Of a stretch of DNA of 64,000 bases, positions 32,036 through 42,664 are shown one piece after another. Every line of letters begins with the position of its first letter. Within the stretch, counting starts at the first letter, position 1. Made by a program: the position numbers and the translations under genes. Source of the stretch: Tolypocladium sp. Sup5 PDA-1 (taxonomy: Eukaryota > Ascomycota > Sordariomycetes > Hypocreales > Ophiocordycipitaceae); assembly GCA_000750105.3 (NCBI GenBank), contig JPHH03000028.1, positions 310,001-374,000 of the forward strand. The letters run 5' to 3'. The notes below the pieces were generated by a model, which saw only the letters and a program-made list of their open reading frames with translations, was not told the DNA's origin and ran no database searches.

Positions 32036-32139
32036 GCAGAGTTAGCTAGGTCGGCTAGCGTAGGTAGGGGCTGATTGTTATTCTACAGAAATACCGCAAT
32101 GAGGGCTTCTGTCACAACCTGGACCACATGATCGAAGCG

Positions 32140-32500
32140 CAAGTGCATGGGCAGATCCGTCTCGACCGTAATGTCGAGTCTCTCATCGCTGATACGTCCT
32201 TAAGAAAGGCGAGACGACGGAAACGCTCAAAGCGATAAGCGAGGGGTATGGGATTCCTCTCAAGTTCCACGACGCATTCCGATTGCATTTGGAGCTCGTG
32301 GCTTTAGATTTCCCAGGCCCGCGCATGTCTTCACTCGCCGGTAGGGCCGCGAGAAGCGCCTTAAGACGCCGAGGCCTTTGGCGCAGCAGCCCACGATCTG
32401 TCCAAGAATTGCGATAGCTGGAGCGACAGGGGAACACACGAGGAAGTGCTAGAAGAGTTGAAACTGCTGTGGCACGTTCTAGTCAAATTCGAGTAAGCCG
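32140..32500 (+). pseudogene. Unidentified coding relic
   Basis: Two adjacent plus-strand frames look like worn protein-coding sequence: ETLKAISEGYGIPLKFHDAF with RLHLELVALDFPGPRMSS, then in another frame DAEAFGAAAHDLSKNCDSWS with DRGTHEEVLEELKLLWHVLV and KFE before a stop at about 32497. The composition is helical and uninterrupted within each part. I do not recognise the family. It may be the 3' end of a gene whose 5' part is lost. Confidence 0.3.
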
Positions 32501-32833
32501 TCAGTTGGCTAGTCTGTCTTTGCGAGCCGTCCGAGTTAGTCGATGTTTGGCTGGCGTCATGTGTGAACTCATTCATATATAACGCATGCATCCTCCATGC
32601 TTACCAAAGGATGCTGTGAATGTAAACAAGTGCATCGAAAGCCTCCAGTTAGTAGCAATTTGGACTCCGAGTTAACACGAAGCATCGATGACGGCTTACG
32701 AAGTATAATGGAGCGAGACTCACTCACGCGACATTGTTGCTACGTACTCGTTGGACGTCTTCTCCTCGCGATGTTGAGTAAGCGAAGCCAACGAAGGGAA
32801 AGTCACTGCCGTATGTTTGCTCGCGTTGGGCGC

Positions 32834-32882
32834 ATTGGGCATTGGGCATTGGGCATTAAGCATTGGGCATTGGGTATTGGGC
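32834..32882. repeat. Heptanucleotide tandem repeat (attgggc)7
   Basis: Seven head-to-tail units of attgggc; the fourth reads attaagc and the sixth attgggt. It is not telomeric (fungal telomeres are ttaggg). Confidence 0.9.
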
Positions 32883-33577
32883 ACCGCCCTGAAGCATGCT
32901 CGATCCGTCAGGGACGGACCACCGGCCTTAGGACTGTGGTATTATACGAATGCCTGCGGCGTCCTGCACATCCACCCGGATGCAGTGGTCCGTATTCGCG
33001 GAGACGACGGACATGATGCAGTCGAACGGAGCACAGTCACCCTAGGCCGGACTGTGCTGTGGTCGAGGGGCTTAACGCCCATCAGATGGAGCAGAGGTTG
33101 TCCAAAAGAGGCAATGACTACGAGTCCTTGAACTCGCTAATCATGCTCGAGGTGCATCTCAATGAGTTCATGCTAGGGAAGGACAAGCAACGAGGTCCTC
33201 CCCATGCCCAGCGATCCCCGCCGGGATGCAGCTCACGTGTGAGGGGTTGTGCAGCCTCTACACATTCGATCGGGCTCTGGAACCCAACCCCTTCGCCCGA
33301 TAGTCCCGAGGCGGCGGCGTCGACATGGACAGCCTCTTAACCCCGCCTCTACGCCAGCCACACGTCAGATGTCAGACTGCGAGTGCTCTGCTTCACAACG
33401 TACAAAAGCATCGCTGCCGCATTCATATCCCAAGGTTGAGAGCTTGCACCCGGACTTCCTCTCTTCGCAAGGCTAGAGTACGTCCCTCTTTCCATCAGCC
33501 GCCAACGTCTTCACAAAGCTCTCCTCCCCAAGTAATATCCAGCCGTCTGGCACCTTTCGCGGATCAACAAAAGCCCA
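32883..33577. other. Upstream region of the flavin monooxygenase gene
   Basis: The plus frame at 33059-33200 (VEGLNAHQMEQRLSKRGNDY, ESLNSLIMLEVHLNEFMLGK) reads like protein but has no partner exon and no family I know. The remainder should be the promoter and leader of the gene starting at 33578. Confidence 0.35.
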
Positions 33578-35536
33578 ATGGCTGCCGCTGGAGTGGACGT
33601 TCCGCCACCTACCATACACACGCTGCCAGGATCAGTCAACATCCCTCTTGCACAATTCCCTCCCGCCGCCCAAGTTGGTGCAGTCAAGGCCGACAAGGAA
33701 GCTGCGGCAGCAATAGAAACGTTGAATCATGCACTGTCAAACGCAGACTACCAGGCGGCATCGGAACTCTTCGCCAAGGGTGGCTTTTGGCGTGATCATC
33801 TGGCCCTGTCATGGGAGTTCCGGACAGTCAAGAGCAAAGAAGGCATACTGCAATTTCTGCAAGCCTGCGCCAAGTCCAGGAATGGCTTTCGGCTACAGCG
33901 CATCTCGCTCGATACCAGCACGCCTTCGAGGCAGCCGGCCGTAGTCCCCATTGACGGTGAAGCCAAGGTCCATGGCATTCATGCCTTTTTCATCTTTGAG
34001 ACAGTCATAGGATCAGGTGAAGGCACAGTGCGCCTTGTCCTAGAGCATGGAAAGTGGAAAATATTCACGCTGTACACCAGCCTTCGGGAGCTGAAGGGTC
34101 ACGAAGAAGGTACATTTCATCGCCGGCCGACCGGAGTCGAACACGGCGGGAAGCCTGGCAGGAAGAATTGGGCAGAGAGGCGACGTTTGGAGTCCGACTT
34201 CAATGATGGAGCAGAGCCACAGGTTTTAATTGTCGGTAGGATCATTACCGAGTGCAGGTGCGAGCTGCCCACGCTGACGTTGAAACTAGGGGCTGGTCAA
34301 GCTGGCTTGACTGTGGCCGCGAGACTCAAGATGCAGGGCCTGCACGCCCTCGTCATTGACAAAAACGACTGCGTCGGCGACAACTGGCGAAAGCGATACC
34401 ACCAGCTTGTTCTTCACGACCCGGTATTCTACGATCACCTGCCATACATGAACTTCCCGCCACAGTGGCCCATCTTCGCACCCAAGGACAAGCTCGCCCA
34501 GTTTTTCGAAGCATATGCAAATCTCTTGGAGCTTAACGTCTGGATGAAGACTGAGCTCAGTGATAGCAAATGGGACGCCAAAGAGGGTGCTTGGACAGTG
34601 ACGGTCGTTCGCAAAACGGATGACGGCTCGAGTTTTACCCGAGCATTCCACCCGCGACACGTCATCCAAGCCACGGGGCATTCTGGTAAGAAGAGCCAGC
34701 CGCCAATAAAGGGGGCAGAGAACTTCAAGGGCGACCGGATTTGCCACTCATCTGAGTTCCTGGGCGCCCCGGAAGGGAGTGTCGGGAAGAAAGCGGTAGT
34801 CGTAGGATGTTGCAATTCGGGTCACGACATTGCACAGGACTTTGCCGAAAAGGGATTCGATTGCACCATTGTACAACGCTCCAGTACCCACGTTGTATCA
34901 TCCGGTGCGATCATGGAAATCGCACTCAAGGGGATCTACTCTGAGGACGGGCCTCCAGTCCAAGATGCCGACATGTTGGTTCAAGGCCTCCCGAATAGTG
35001 TGCTCAAAGCAGTCCAGGTGTCAGTCGCGAAACGCCAGAGGGAGTTTGACAAGGAGATGCTGGCCGGCCTGGAAAAGGCCGGCTTCAAAGTGGACCATGG
35101 GCCCGATGACTCTGGTCTCTTCTTCAAGTACTTCCAGCGAGGAGGCGGCTACTACATTGACGTTGGCGCAGCCAAGCTCATCGCAGACGGCAGCATCAAG
35201 GTCAAACAAGGTCAAGAAATCGTCGAGATTCTACCGCACAGCCTCCGATTCGCCGATGGCACCGAGCTCGAAGCAGACGAAATCGTCCTGGCGACCGGGT
35301 TCCAGAGCATGAGGACGCACACGAGGGAGATATTCGGCGAAGAGGTTGCAGACCGAGTTGATGACGTCTGGGGTCTAAATGAAGAAGGCGAATGGCGGAC
35401 AATATGGCAGCGAAGCGGACATGAAAACTTTTGGTTCCACGGAGGTAACCTTGCCCTTTGCAGATTCTACTCGAGGTTACTTGCCCTACAGATTAAAGGC
35501 TTGGAAGAAGGGTTATACAAGTACGGAGAGAAGTAG
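33578..35536 (+). CDS. FAD/NAD(P)H-dependent flavin monooxygenase with N-terminal SnoaL-like domain
   Basis: Intact enzyme of about 634 residues. A 54-nt in-frame intron (34236-34289) must be removed; splicing creates the FAD Rossmann motif VLIVGAGQAGLTVAARL (about residue 216 on). Residues 45-170 (IETLNHALSNADYQAASELF .. GGFWRDHLALSWEFRT .. FIFETVIGSGEG) form an NTF2/SnoaL-like module common in fungal relatives. Then come GDNWRKRYHQLVLHDPVFYD, YMNFPPQWPIFAPKDKLA and HVIQATGHSGK. A second, NADP-binding Rossmann follows (KAVVVGCCNSGHDIAQDFAE, about residue 387). VLATGFQSMRTHTREIFGEE and FWFHGGNLALCRFYSRLLAL sit near the end. Such enzymes hydroxylate or Baeyer-Villiger-oxidise small molecules, and the substrate is unknown. 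No break seen. Confidence 0.92.
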   Translation: MAAAGVDVPPPTIHTLPGSVNIPLAQFPPAAQVGAVKADKEAAAAIETLNHALSNADYQAASELFAKGGFWRDHLALSWEFRTVKSKEGILQFLQACAKSRNGFRLQRISLDTSTPSRQPAVVPIDGEAKVHGIHAFFIFETVIGSGEGTVRLVLEHGKWKIFTLYTSLRELKGHEEGTFHRRPTGVEHGGKPGRKNWAERRRLESDFNDGAEPQVLIVGRIITECRCELPTLTLKLGAGQAGLTVAARLKMQGLHALVIDKNDCVGDNWRKRYHQLVLHDPVFYDHLPYMNFPPQWPIFAPKDKLAQFFEAYANLLELNVWMKTELSDSKWDAKEGAWTVTVVRKTDDGSSFTRAFHPRHVIQATGHSGKKSQPPIKGAENFKGDRICHSSEFLGAPEGSVGKKAVVVGCCNSGHDIAQDFAEKGFDCTIVQRSSTHVVSSGAIMEIALKGIYSEDGPPVQDADMLVQGLPNSVLKAVQVSVAKRQREFDKEMLAGLEKAGFKVDHGPDDSGLFFKYFQRGGGYYIDVGAAKLIADGSIKVKQGQEIVEILPHSLRFADGTELEADEIVLATGFQSMRTHTREIFGEEVADRVDDVWGLNEEGEWRTIWQRSGHENFWFHGGNLALCRFYSRLLALQIKGLEEGLYKYGEK

Positions 35537-37397
35537 GCCGAGGGGTCGCGTGGACATAGGCATTGCTCATATAACTTCAAGACAGACCCGTTAGCAGTAG
35601 CGTAGAAGGACTCGATTTCGGTTAGTTAGGGTTATTCTATCTGCTATATATCGAACGCTCTAAAGCATAGCCCTTTCCGTAAGTCTCCTCCCAGCCTATA
35701 TATCGCACCCCGATTATAAAGTATCCGTGTAGCTGCAGCGACATACACATACCGGCAAGAACGCCTAATTCAATATCGCACGCAAGTTAACAACTGAAAG
35801 TTGAGCAAAACAGAAGAAGTAGCCCCTCTACAATGGATTTTATCAATGGTAGTGATGGGTGACTAACATGGCCGGAGTTACAGTCGAGATATGGCATATC
35901 TCCTCTGAAGCAGTACTGATGGATGGAAGGAAATGAGACGATGTTACGTGTCGTTGTATCCAAGACACTCCCTCATAAATGAAGTAGAAAACAGGCGTGT
36001 TGGCAGCCGGCAGTGGAGCAAGCCTCACAAAGCTGCTAAGATACTAAACAGACAGCAAAGCCTCATGTTCGATAGTCTTATATTTACGTTGTCTCGACCG
36101 AGCCGGTAGCCCTACGGAGTGGTCATATGCCGTTTGTGCCCAGGCTACGGCTACTGACATTGTCACTTTATAAGAATATGGGTTCTTGAAGGGTCAGCCT
36201 CAAATTTCTCGGAAAGGAAACTAGCGGCGGGAAGGTGGCTGTCGAGAGACAGTCGGGCTGACCCTGAAAGGGCTAGACCCAGCGGATAGCCGGGCAAGAC
36301 ATTCTTCTTTCAGCCATGAGGAGGTGCCGTGCTACATTTACGTAGGTGGTGCTTAGTCTCCCAGCCAGGCAAGGTCGGGAAGCTAGGTAGACCTCGCTTA
36401 AAATCCTGATGTGACTACTCACCGTGGACGAGACGCTTCGGGCCGGTTTACAATATCGGTGTGTTCTGCTCAAGTATGAGAATTAACGAGAGAAAACACA
36501 TGTAGTGAGACTGTTAGCATGGGGAAGCAATTTTTGTTTGGAGTCACATTTAAAAGCCGTTGATTAACCTGATATCTGACTTCAACCATCACCGTGTCTT
36601 ACTTGATAGAATGTCTTGAGAAGCAAAGGAATTGCCGGAAGTCACTTTCAGAGCGAAACAGCCCGACGCAATTGGGTATGTTTACCTTTCGTCTGGAAGA
36701 GAGGTGCGGAGAGTTAGTGACACGCACATTTAACTCTTAATAAGTCTCAACTTTCAGTCGGTTCAAGGGCGCCGGTGCCCTGCCGCACTAGCAGCAGTAG
36801 CGTGTCCCTCTGTCAGGCAAAGATTGGCAAGGCTGGGACGGTTTGGCGCGCTGGAGCCTCTTTCCAGGAACCCCTGGCGACATGTGCATGGTTAAGGTGG
36901 CAGGTGGGTGTGTGTGTGCCATGATGGTTCTGGAACGTTGTCGTGTCAATGTGTGGTCTGACAGAGGCACGCCCCTTGCACTTGCAAGGGTTCATAATAC
37001 GAATTGGGCAATGGTGCGCCCATACGAATACAGTAAGCATCCTCCGGTGCGGAGAAGCCCGCAGAACGAAAGTAGCAACAGTACGGAGTACAAACCACTA
37101 ACGTGCTGCTCGGCAAAAAATAGCCGATTTCATCTCCATCGCCCCAGCACATGGGCAGGTCTGTGATTTGTATTGGCTTGCCGGGCTTCAATTGATCGCC
37201 ATCTTGACCCCATGCAAACTCCGCTTTCCACTGACACGGTCGATACAGATATATAGGCCACGGGAGCTGCATGTCCTGCCGTCGGAACTTGTTGTAAGTC
37301 CAGTCGGGGATCAGACTCTCAAGTTGCAGGCGACTCCGGTAGGAGCAATTTCGACAAACACAACTCCCCAGGCAGTCTGCCACAAGGACAACAAGCA
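35537..37397. other. Intergenic, no gene recognised
   Basis: 1.86 kb without a supportable gene. Both strands around 36800-37390 carry overlapping frames of poor composition. The right end should hold the promoter of the MFS gene at 37398. Confidence 0.45.
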
Positions 37398-39179
37398 ATG
37401 GACGAGAATACTCAGCCCGAGAAGAGTGCCGCTGCGGTCATGCCTCAGCACGATGGTGGAGACCGCAACGACAATAGCAACCCCGATGCAACAGCTGTCG
37501 AAGAGGTGCTGAGCAAGCGCCAATCATTGTCAGACATCTTTACCATTGTACGTCTCTCCCCCGATCGCGACTTGGTTGTCATTAAAGGTGACTCCATGGG
37601 CTTTCTCTGTGGGCCTTGAGGCAAAGACACCTTGCTTTCTCGCTTTCATGTTGTCTCGTCTCGACTCTCTCACGCATACAAAACAGTAAGAAAGGTCGAC
37701 TGACGGCAGGAATAGTTCTGCTCAGGCTTTGCCCTTATCTCAGACGGTTATCAGAATAATCTGATGACTATGTCCAACGTGCTATTCAAGAAGGAGTATC
37801 CGGCCGAGTATACGTCCACCGTCAGCACTCGCGTGTCCAACGCTCTCTTAGTTGGTGAGATCCTCGGCCAGGTTGTCATCGGTTTGACGTGCGACTACAT
37901 GGGCCGCAAGACGGCCATCGTGACGACGACTTTGCTCATTGTTCTTGGCGGCATCATGGCCACCGCTTCGCACGGCGTGACTATCGACGGCATGTTTTGG
38001 ATGTTGACCGTCTCTAGAGGTGTCGTTGGATTCGGTGCTGGCAAGTCTCACCTCCCTCTCTGGCCTCTTTCCGTATCCCCGTCGTATGTAAACTGGGCAA
38101 GCTAACTGTCCGTTATAGGCGGCGAGTATCCCGCAGCAAGTACCTCCGCCTCGGAAGCAGCCAACGAGCACATGCCCAAACATCGAGGACCAATCTTCAT
38201 CCTGGTGACCAACCTACCTCTATCCTTCGGCGGGCCCCTGGCCGTATCCGTCTTTCTCATCGTCTTGTCGGCCGCAGGAACAAATAACTTGTCCACGGTA
38301 TGGCGTGTGTGTGTCGGCATCGGCGTCATACTCCCCCTGACAGTCTTTTACTTCCGCCTCAAGATGCTCAACTCGAAGCTGTATCGCCGGGGTGCCATCA
38401 AGCGCCGTGTGCCCTACGGCCTCGTGCTGCGGTTCTACTGGCGGACTCTGATCGGGACCTGCGGTGCCTGGTTCCTGTACGACTTTGTCACATTCCCCAA
38501 CGGCGTCTTCTCTGGCACCATCATCTCGAGCGTCGTTGACACCTCAAACAACACACTGCGGAGCACGGCTGAGTGGCAGCTGCTCCTTGGAGCCATTGCC
38601 CTTCCGGGTGTGTTACTCGGTGCATTCCTCTGTGACCGCCTCGGGCGAAAGAATGTCATGATGTTGGGTTTCGCAGGATACCTGGTGTTCGGCTTGATCA
38701 TCGGCTGCGCGTACGACAAGATTACCAAGATCATCCCGCTCTTCGTTGTCTTCTACGGTCTGATGCAGAGCTCTGGTAACCTCGGACCGGGAGACATGCT
38801 GGGTCTGCTGTCGTCGGAGAGCTATGCCACCAGCGTCCGAGGCACCTGCTACGGTCTTAGTGCTGCAATTGGCAAGACTGGCGCGGCAGTTGGAACGCAG
38901 GCATTCACGCCCATCCAGGAGCACCTGGGTAAGCGGTGGACGTTTATTATAGCCGCCATCTGTGGCGTCGTAGGCGTTCTAGTGACCTGGTTCTTTGTGC
39001 CAAATGTGACCGGCGAGGATCTGGCTGTCCAGGATGAAAAGTTTCGGGCATATCTGGTTGACCACGGGTGGAACGGCGAGATGGGTGAGGATGACCTCCG
39101 GGCGTTGGCGGAGGATGTGAGGACTGCTGAAGATGGATCTGGAATTGGAGGAGAGAAGGGGGTTAAGGGTACGATATAA
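37398..39179 (+). CDS. MFS permease, phosphate/glycerophosphoinositol (Git1-like) type
   Basis: Intact 511-residue plasma-membrane permease resembling the PHO84/GIT1 proton-symporter branch of the major facilitator superfamily. Exons 37398-37547, 37716-38040 and 38119-39179. The first intron is GT-AG. The second begins GCAAGT and ends AG; using this GC donor rebuilds the highly conserved GFGAGGEYPAASTSASEAA segment in phase. Other landmarks are FALISDGYQNNLMTMSN (helix 1), LTCDYMGRKTAIV (loop 2-3), VLRFYWRTLIGTCGAWFLYD, NGVFSGTIISSV and FLCDRLGRKNVMMLG (loop 8-9), plus SVRGTCYGLSAAIGKTGAAV and WFFVPNVTGEDLAVQDEKF at the end. It is probably an uptake system for phosphate-containing nutrients. 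The substrate is inferred from the family only. Confidence 0.92.
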
Positions 39180-39365
39180 CAGGCTGCTTGTCGTATGGAT
39201 GAACCTCTAATTCAAAAATGCCCGACGCCAGCAAAAGACTGCTATTATCGGTGCAAGTAAAGCTGGCCGCCCGTGATACCCTTGCCCTGTGGCGGTTGAA
39301 GCTGTCGTCAATCGTTAGATTTATTAACTAAAGCAAGCATATGAAGCATACCTATCTCTGTTACT

Positions 39366-39480
39366 GATGCCGCTGATGATGCCGCTGCCGACGCCGCTGA
39401 CGACGGCGTTCTGCAAAAGCTACTGATGATGCCGGCTCTAAAGCTGCTGTTGCCGAAGCTGCTGACGATGTGATGATGCT
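39366..39480. repeat. Imperfect trinucleotide tract (gctgatgcc-like)
   Basis: A run of ctg/atg/ccg-type triplets such as gctgatgatgccgctgccga recurs with substitutions over about 115 bp, 190 bp past the MFS stop codon. It is not part of a convincing coding frame. Confidence 0.6.
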
Positions 39481-39954
39481 ACTATGCACCCCGTGTCGTC
39501 ACGCGCACGATAGCCCTTAGCCCGTCCTGCTCTCCCAGATTCCCATCTCATTCTCGCGCCGAAACGTCACCTCCTCCGCGCCCACTGTCATGGCCATATC
39601 GTCGGTCCCCGTTGAGTTGATCAGCCCAGGCCAGATGCTAGGTTAGTTAACATCGCGTTGTTGGTTAACCAACCTCGGTGCCCTCCAGCCTCCTAAGATT
39701 GATAGTTTTGCCACCAGCTTGGATTCACCATGCGCCTTGCCGCCAAGAATACCCTCTCGCACTCAGCGCTCATCGCCTAAACAGTCATAAAGCGCAAAAG
39801 TCTCGGTACTTGAACCGCTACGCATGCCAAGACGGAAGCAGATCCCTGTGTGGTGGGCTGCACTCACAGGCGCCTTAAAGGTTGTAAGAGCCAATGCTGT
39901 TTATTGCTAAGCTGAAGAGGGAAGAAGGGAACTGACACTTAGAATGGACGAGTT

Positions 39955-40096
39955 GTGGCCTCAAAAGGACCAGGGACGCCGAGGAGATCCTAGCTTCCCT
40001 GGAATACAAGGTCCGCCCGCTTGCTAGGGCCTGCCTGGCATCCAGGGCCCTCGTGGTGATCAGGGTCCGCCAGGGGTGCAATGGCCGCACGAGTAA
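39955..40096 (+). pseudogene. Collagen-like (Gly-X-Y) coding fragment
   Basis: In one plus frame the sequence reads DQGRRGDPSFPGIQGPP, then a Cys and a TAG stop, then GLPGIQGPRGDQGPPGVQ. This is eleven consecutive G-X-Y triplets with one Gly replaced by Ser and one stop. Prokaryote-like collagen repeats occur in fungal surface adhesins such as Metarhizium MCL1. The fragment is too short and broken to be functional. Ser/Thr-rich wall-protein sequence about 1.3 kb downstream (41418-41620) may come from the same kind of gene. Confidence 0.5.
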
Positions 40097-40734
40097 AGGG
40101 GTTAATGGGATGAAGTTGTTGTAGCCATTCGGTCCGTACCTGTGGTCGTATGAGACAAATGTTGAGGACATTCGGCTTATAAGCTCCCTGCGTCTTGTCT
40201 GCGGCCTCACCGCCATCTCAACCCAGGCTCTTTAGCTGTCATTTCAGTAGGGTAGGTGTTTGAATCCAGCTGTTACTTTTGGTTTACAGCTAAGCTTGCG
40301 GCACTGCGGCTGAAACTTACTCATCTTATACTTTAGTCGCGTGGACTGTACCCTATGGCGTAGCTCTTTGTCTGTTTTAACGTCACGTCGCATCATGGCG
40401 TAGGACAACGTGTAAGTCGCTCACAACTTGCCTCGGACAGCATTCCTGCGACCAACAACTCGACACCCTCGTATTTATACTGCCTGTACTTGCAAAGTTT
40501 CTTTTTGGATTCTGGCGGATACTTCTTGATGGCGTTTGAGCCGAACGCTATGCTGACCTCTGGCGCAACGTGGTGCCATGTTGGGATATGGAGCTTGTGT
40601 GGTTGACGAGAAGATGTAAACATCTAAATGGCACCTCTTTTAGTAGACCCTCTTCTGGTAAAATATGCAGAAAAGACACAGGCACTGGGATACTTCTTTT
40701 TACACATCATATCTACCTAAAGAAAATATTCATC
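40097..40734. other. Upstream region of the small secreted protein gene
   Basis: No supported open frame. It should contain the promoter and leader of the gene starting at 40735. Confidence 0.4.
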
Positions 40735-41163
40735 ATGCGTTTCACCGCGCTTACTGCCGTCGCCGCGCTCGTCGCAGGCACGGCTGCCACTGGCCTCCCG
40801 CGGGACCCAAACACCCACGTCGCCGAGTTCCGCACCTGGGGCTACTCGGGCTGCACGGACAAGGTCCTTTGCATTAGGACGGTGTACGGCTCGGATATCC
40901 TGCGGCCAAAGTGCCATGGCTTCGGGGGGGATGACCTGTACGGGGTGTCGGTGACGATGATCAACAACGGGTGTGCGAGTAAGTCAAGCTTGAGAGTCCT
41001 TACTGCTGGCCAACTATGAAACTGGGACTGACGCGGGATAGTGTTTGTCTATACGGACGACAAGTGCGGGAGCGGGCGTGTCGAGGTGGGTGCGAACCGG
41101 TGCCAGATATCAAAGATTACCTGGGGGAGCTGGGGCATGGAGTGTGAACCTGGAAGCTTTTAG
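40735..41163 (+). CDS. Small secreted cysteine-containing protein
   Basis: Two exons, 40735-40978 and 41042-41163, give a 121-residue protein with an exact phase match. Signal peptide: MRFTALTAVAALVAGTAATG (cleavage near 18-20). The mature part of about 100 residues has seven cysteines: GYSGCTDKVLCIRTV, RPKCHGF, NNGCAMFVYTDDKCGSGRV, GANRCQI and GMECEPGSF, the last close to the C-terminus. The pattern DKCGSG...C...I..WGSWGMEC suggests a compact disulphide-bonded beta fold, as in fungal effector-like or antimicrobial small secreted proteins. I do not recognise a named family. It sits between adhesin-like scraps, so it may be a survivor of a remodelled surface-protein locus. Confidence 0.75.
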
Positions 41164-41417
41164 CTGTGTATGGTAGGGTTTCATTGTAAAAACCGCGATG
41201 ATGGCTCCGGGTACACCTTTATTGAGTGTTTGCTTGAATTAGTTCCTCAATGGCTGAAAATATGAGCGGTCTGATAAAATCATGCAGGTTCATCTACCTT
41301 TAACACTGTTTCAGTAATGGTTACGAAGTATGTCCAATTGGTAGACGAGCAATTTCAAGGGTATTTCAAGGCCTTCGCTTTCATGCAGGTGCCTTGCCTA
41401 ACCGTCGTCGCATTTTA

Positions 41418-41620
41418 ATGGCACCAAGACGTTGTCAAAGCCCATCGTCACGAGCTCAACCAGCTATGGCTCGGTCACCTCGTCCGCTTCGGGATCCTCT
41501 TCCACTCACGGATCTGTCAGCACGACTTCTGGCTAGCACAACACGACCACTGCGGACCCAACTTATACCTCCACCTTGACCACGACTTGGACGTGCAACA
41601 GTACGTCTTGTGCACCTACC
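41418..41620 (+). pseudogene. Ser/Thr-rich cell-wall protein fragment
   Basis: A plus frame reads KTLSKPIVTSSTSYGSVTSS, ASGSSSTHGSVSTTSG, then a TAG stop, then HNTTTADPTYTSTLTTTWTC, NSTSCAPT. The Thr/Ser repeats ending in a T(x)C..C module are typical of GPI-anchored wall proteins of filamentous fungi. It has no start, signal peptide or anchor sequence. Likely a relic. Confidence 0.4.
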
Positions 41621-41781
41621 TTGTATCTAGGCTGGGTCGGATGGAAACTTGTGGTGTAAAGATTTCGCGAAAGGTTGAGCGCAAAAAGCGTAAAACGACA
41701 TAGGTATTCACGCTATAACAGTCTCGGGGGATTCGATTGCAGACAATTAGAATAGCGTATACACGCATACACGCGACCGCA

Positions 41782-41970
41782 TCAACAGGCCGGATCTAGC
41801 GACTCCTCCACATCTTCACCTAGCAAGCGCCTCCAAATATCAATGTAATCCCGCTCAGCGTTAAACCTCGTCGGGTCAGTCATATTGCAAAATCCAGCAT
41901 CGGCGATGCGCTGGTCGTCCCAGAGTGCGAACTTGCCGGATAGCCTGTGCCCCGTCCCCGTTGCTGCCAC
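41782..41970 (-). pseudogene. Possible 3' exon of an unidentified gene
   Basis: The frame KFALWDDQRIADAGFCNMTD, PTRFNAERDYIDIWRRLLGE, DVEESLDPAC then stop has good protein-like composition. It lacks an upstream exon that I can join with confidence. The sequence between here and 42500 on the same strand contains another frame (MARYNARVTADGDLYHEFII, from 42492) that may or may not belong to it. Family not recognised. Confidence 0.3.
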
Positions 41971-42664
41971 TTAGAATACACGATCTGCTGGGAGCAACAT
42001 AGTTCTAGATGGTGGCTACACGGCGTGGTAGGATGCTTGATGCTAGGTTTGCAAGGTGGTTGTTTTTGTATACTAAGCATGGCGTCGCGCTAGTCACATT
42101 TGTGAACAATGCTGGTATTCCTGCCAGCCGCATTCATGTATCCCATTTCAGAAATAACTCCCTCTCCTGTACGTGCCGCGTACGTGTTTTGATTGTTTCA
42201 AAGGAACCAACGCACTCAGTTTCCACGCGTGGTGAGGGTAGAGTGTGTGGCATCCATGGGTAGGAGAATGCGCGATCAAATGCGCTACAAAATATCCTCG
42301 GACCACGTGTAGACACCTGCCGAAACCTGAAGCAAAAACGGCAAGATCTGTCCTCAATTTCCAGGCAGGCCTCATACTCAACTTTTCAAGGAGCGTGGTT
42401 TCGGCGAAGTTTTCTGATTGCTGCACTGACGTAATGATGAACTCATGGTAAAGGTCCCCATCCGCCGTCACTCGGGCGTTATACCTCGCCATATTTTATC
42501 TATGTAGAAGCCTGCATATCGTTCCGATGTGCAAGTGGCAATCCACTATTCGCACCTGGTGGGAGATGCTTATTACCTCTATTTCGACGCTGGATCGCAT
42601 TTTATTCTATCCCGTCTCCTCGGCCTAACGATGGCTTTGTGGATATAATTCACGTCCTTATGGA

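Noticed and set aside
32834..32882. attgggc heptamers as a possible internal telomere tract
   Set aside because: The unit is not ttaggg or a known variant, there are only seven copies, and coding genes flank it on both sides.
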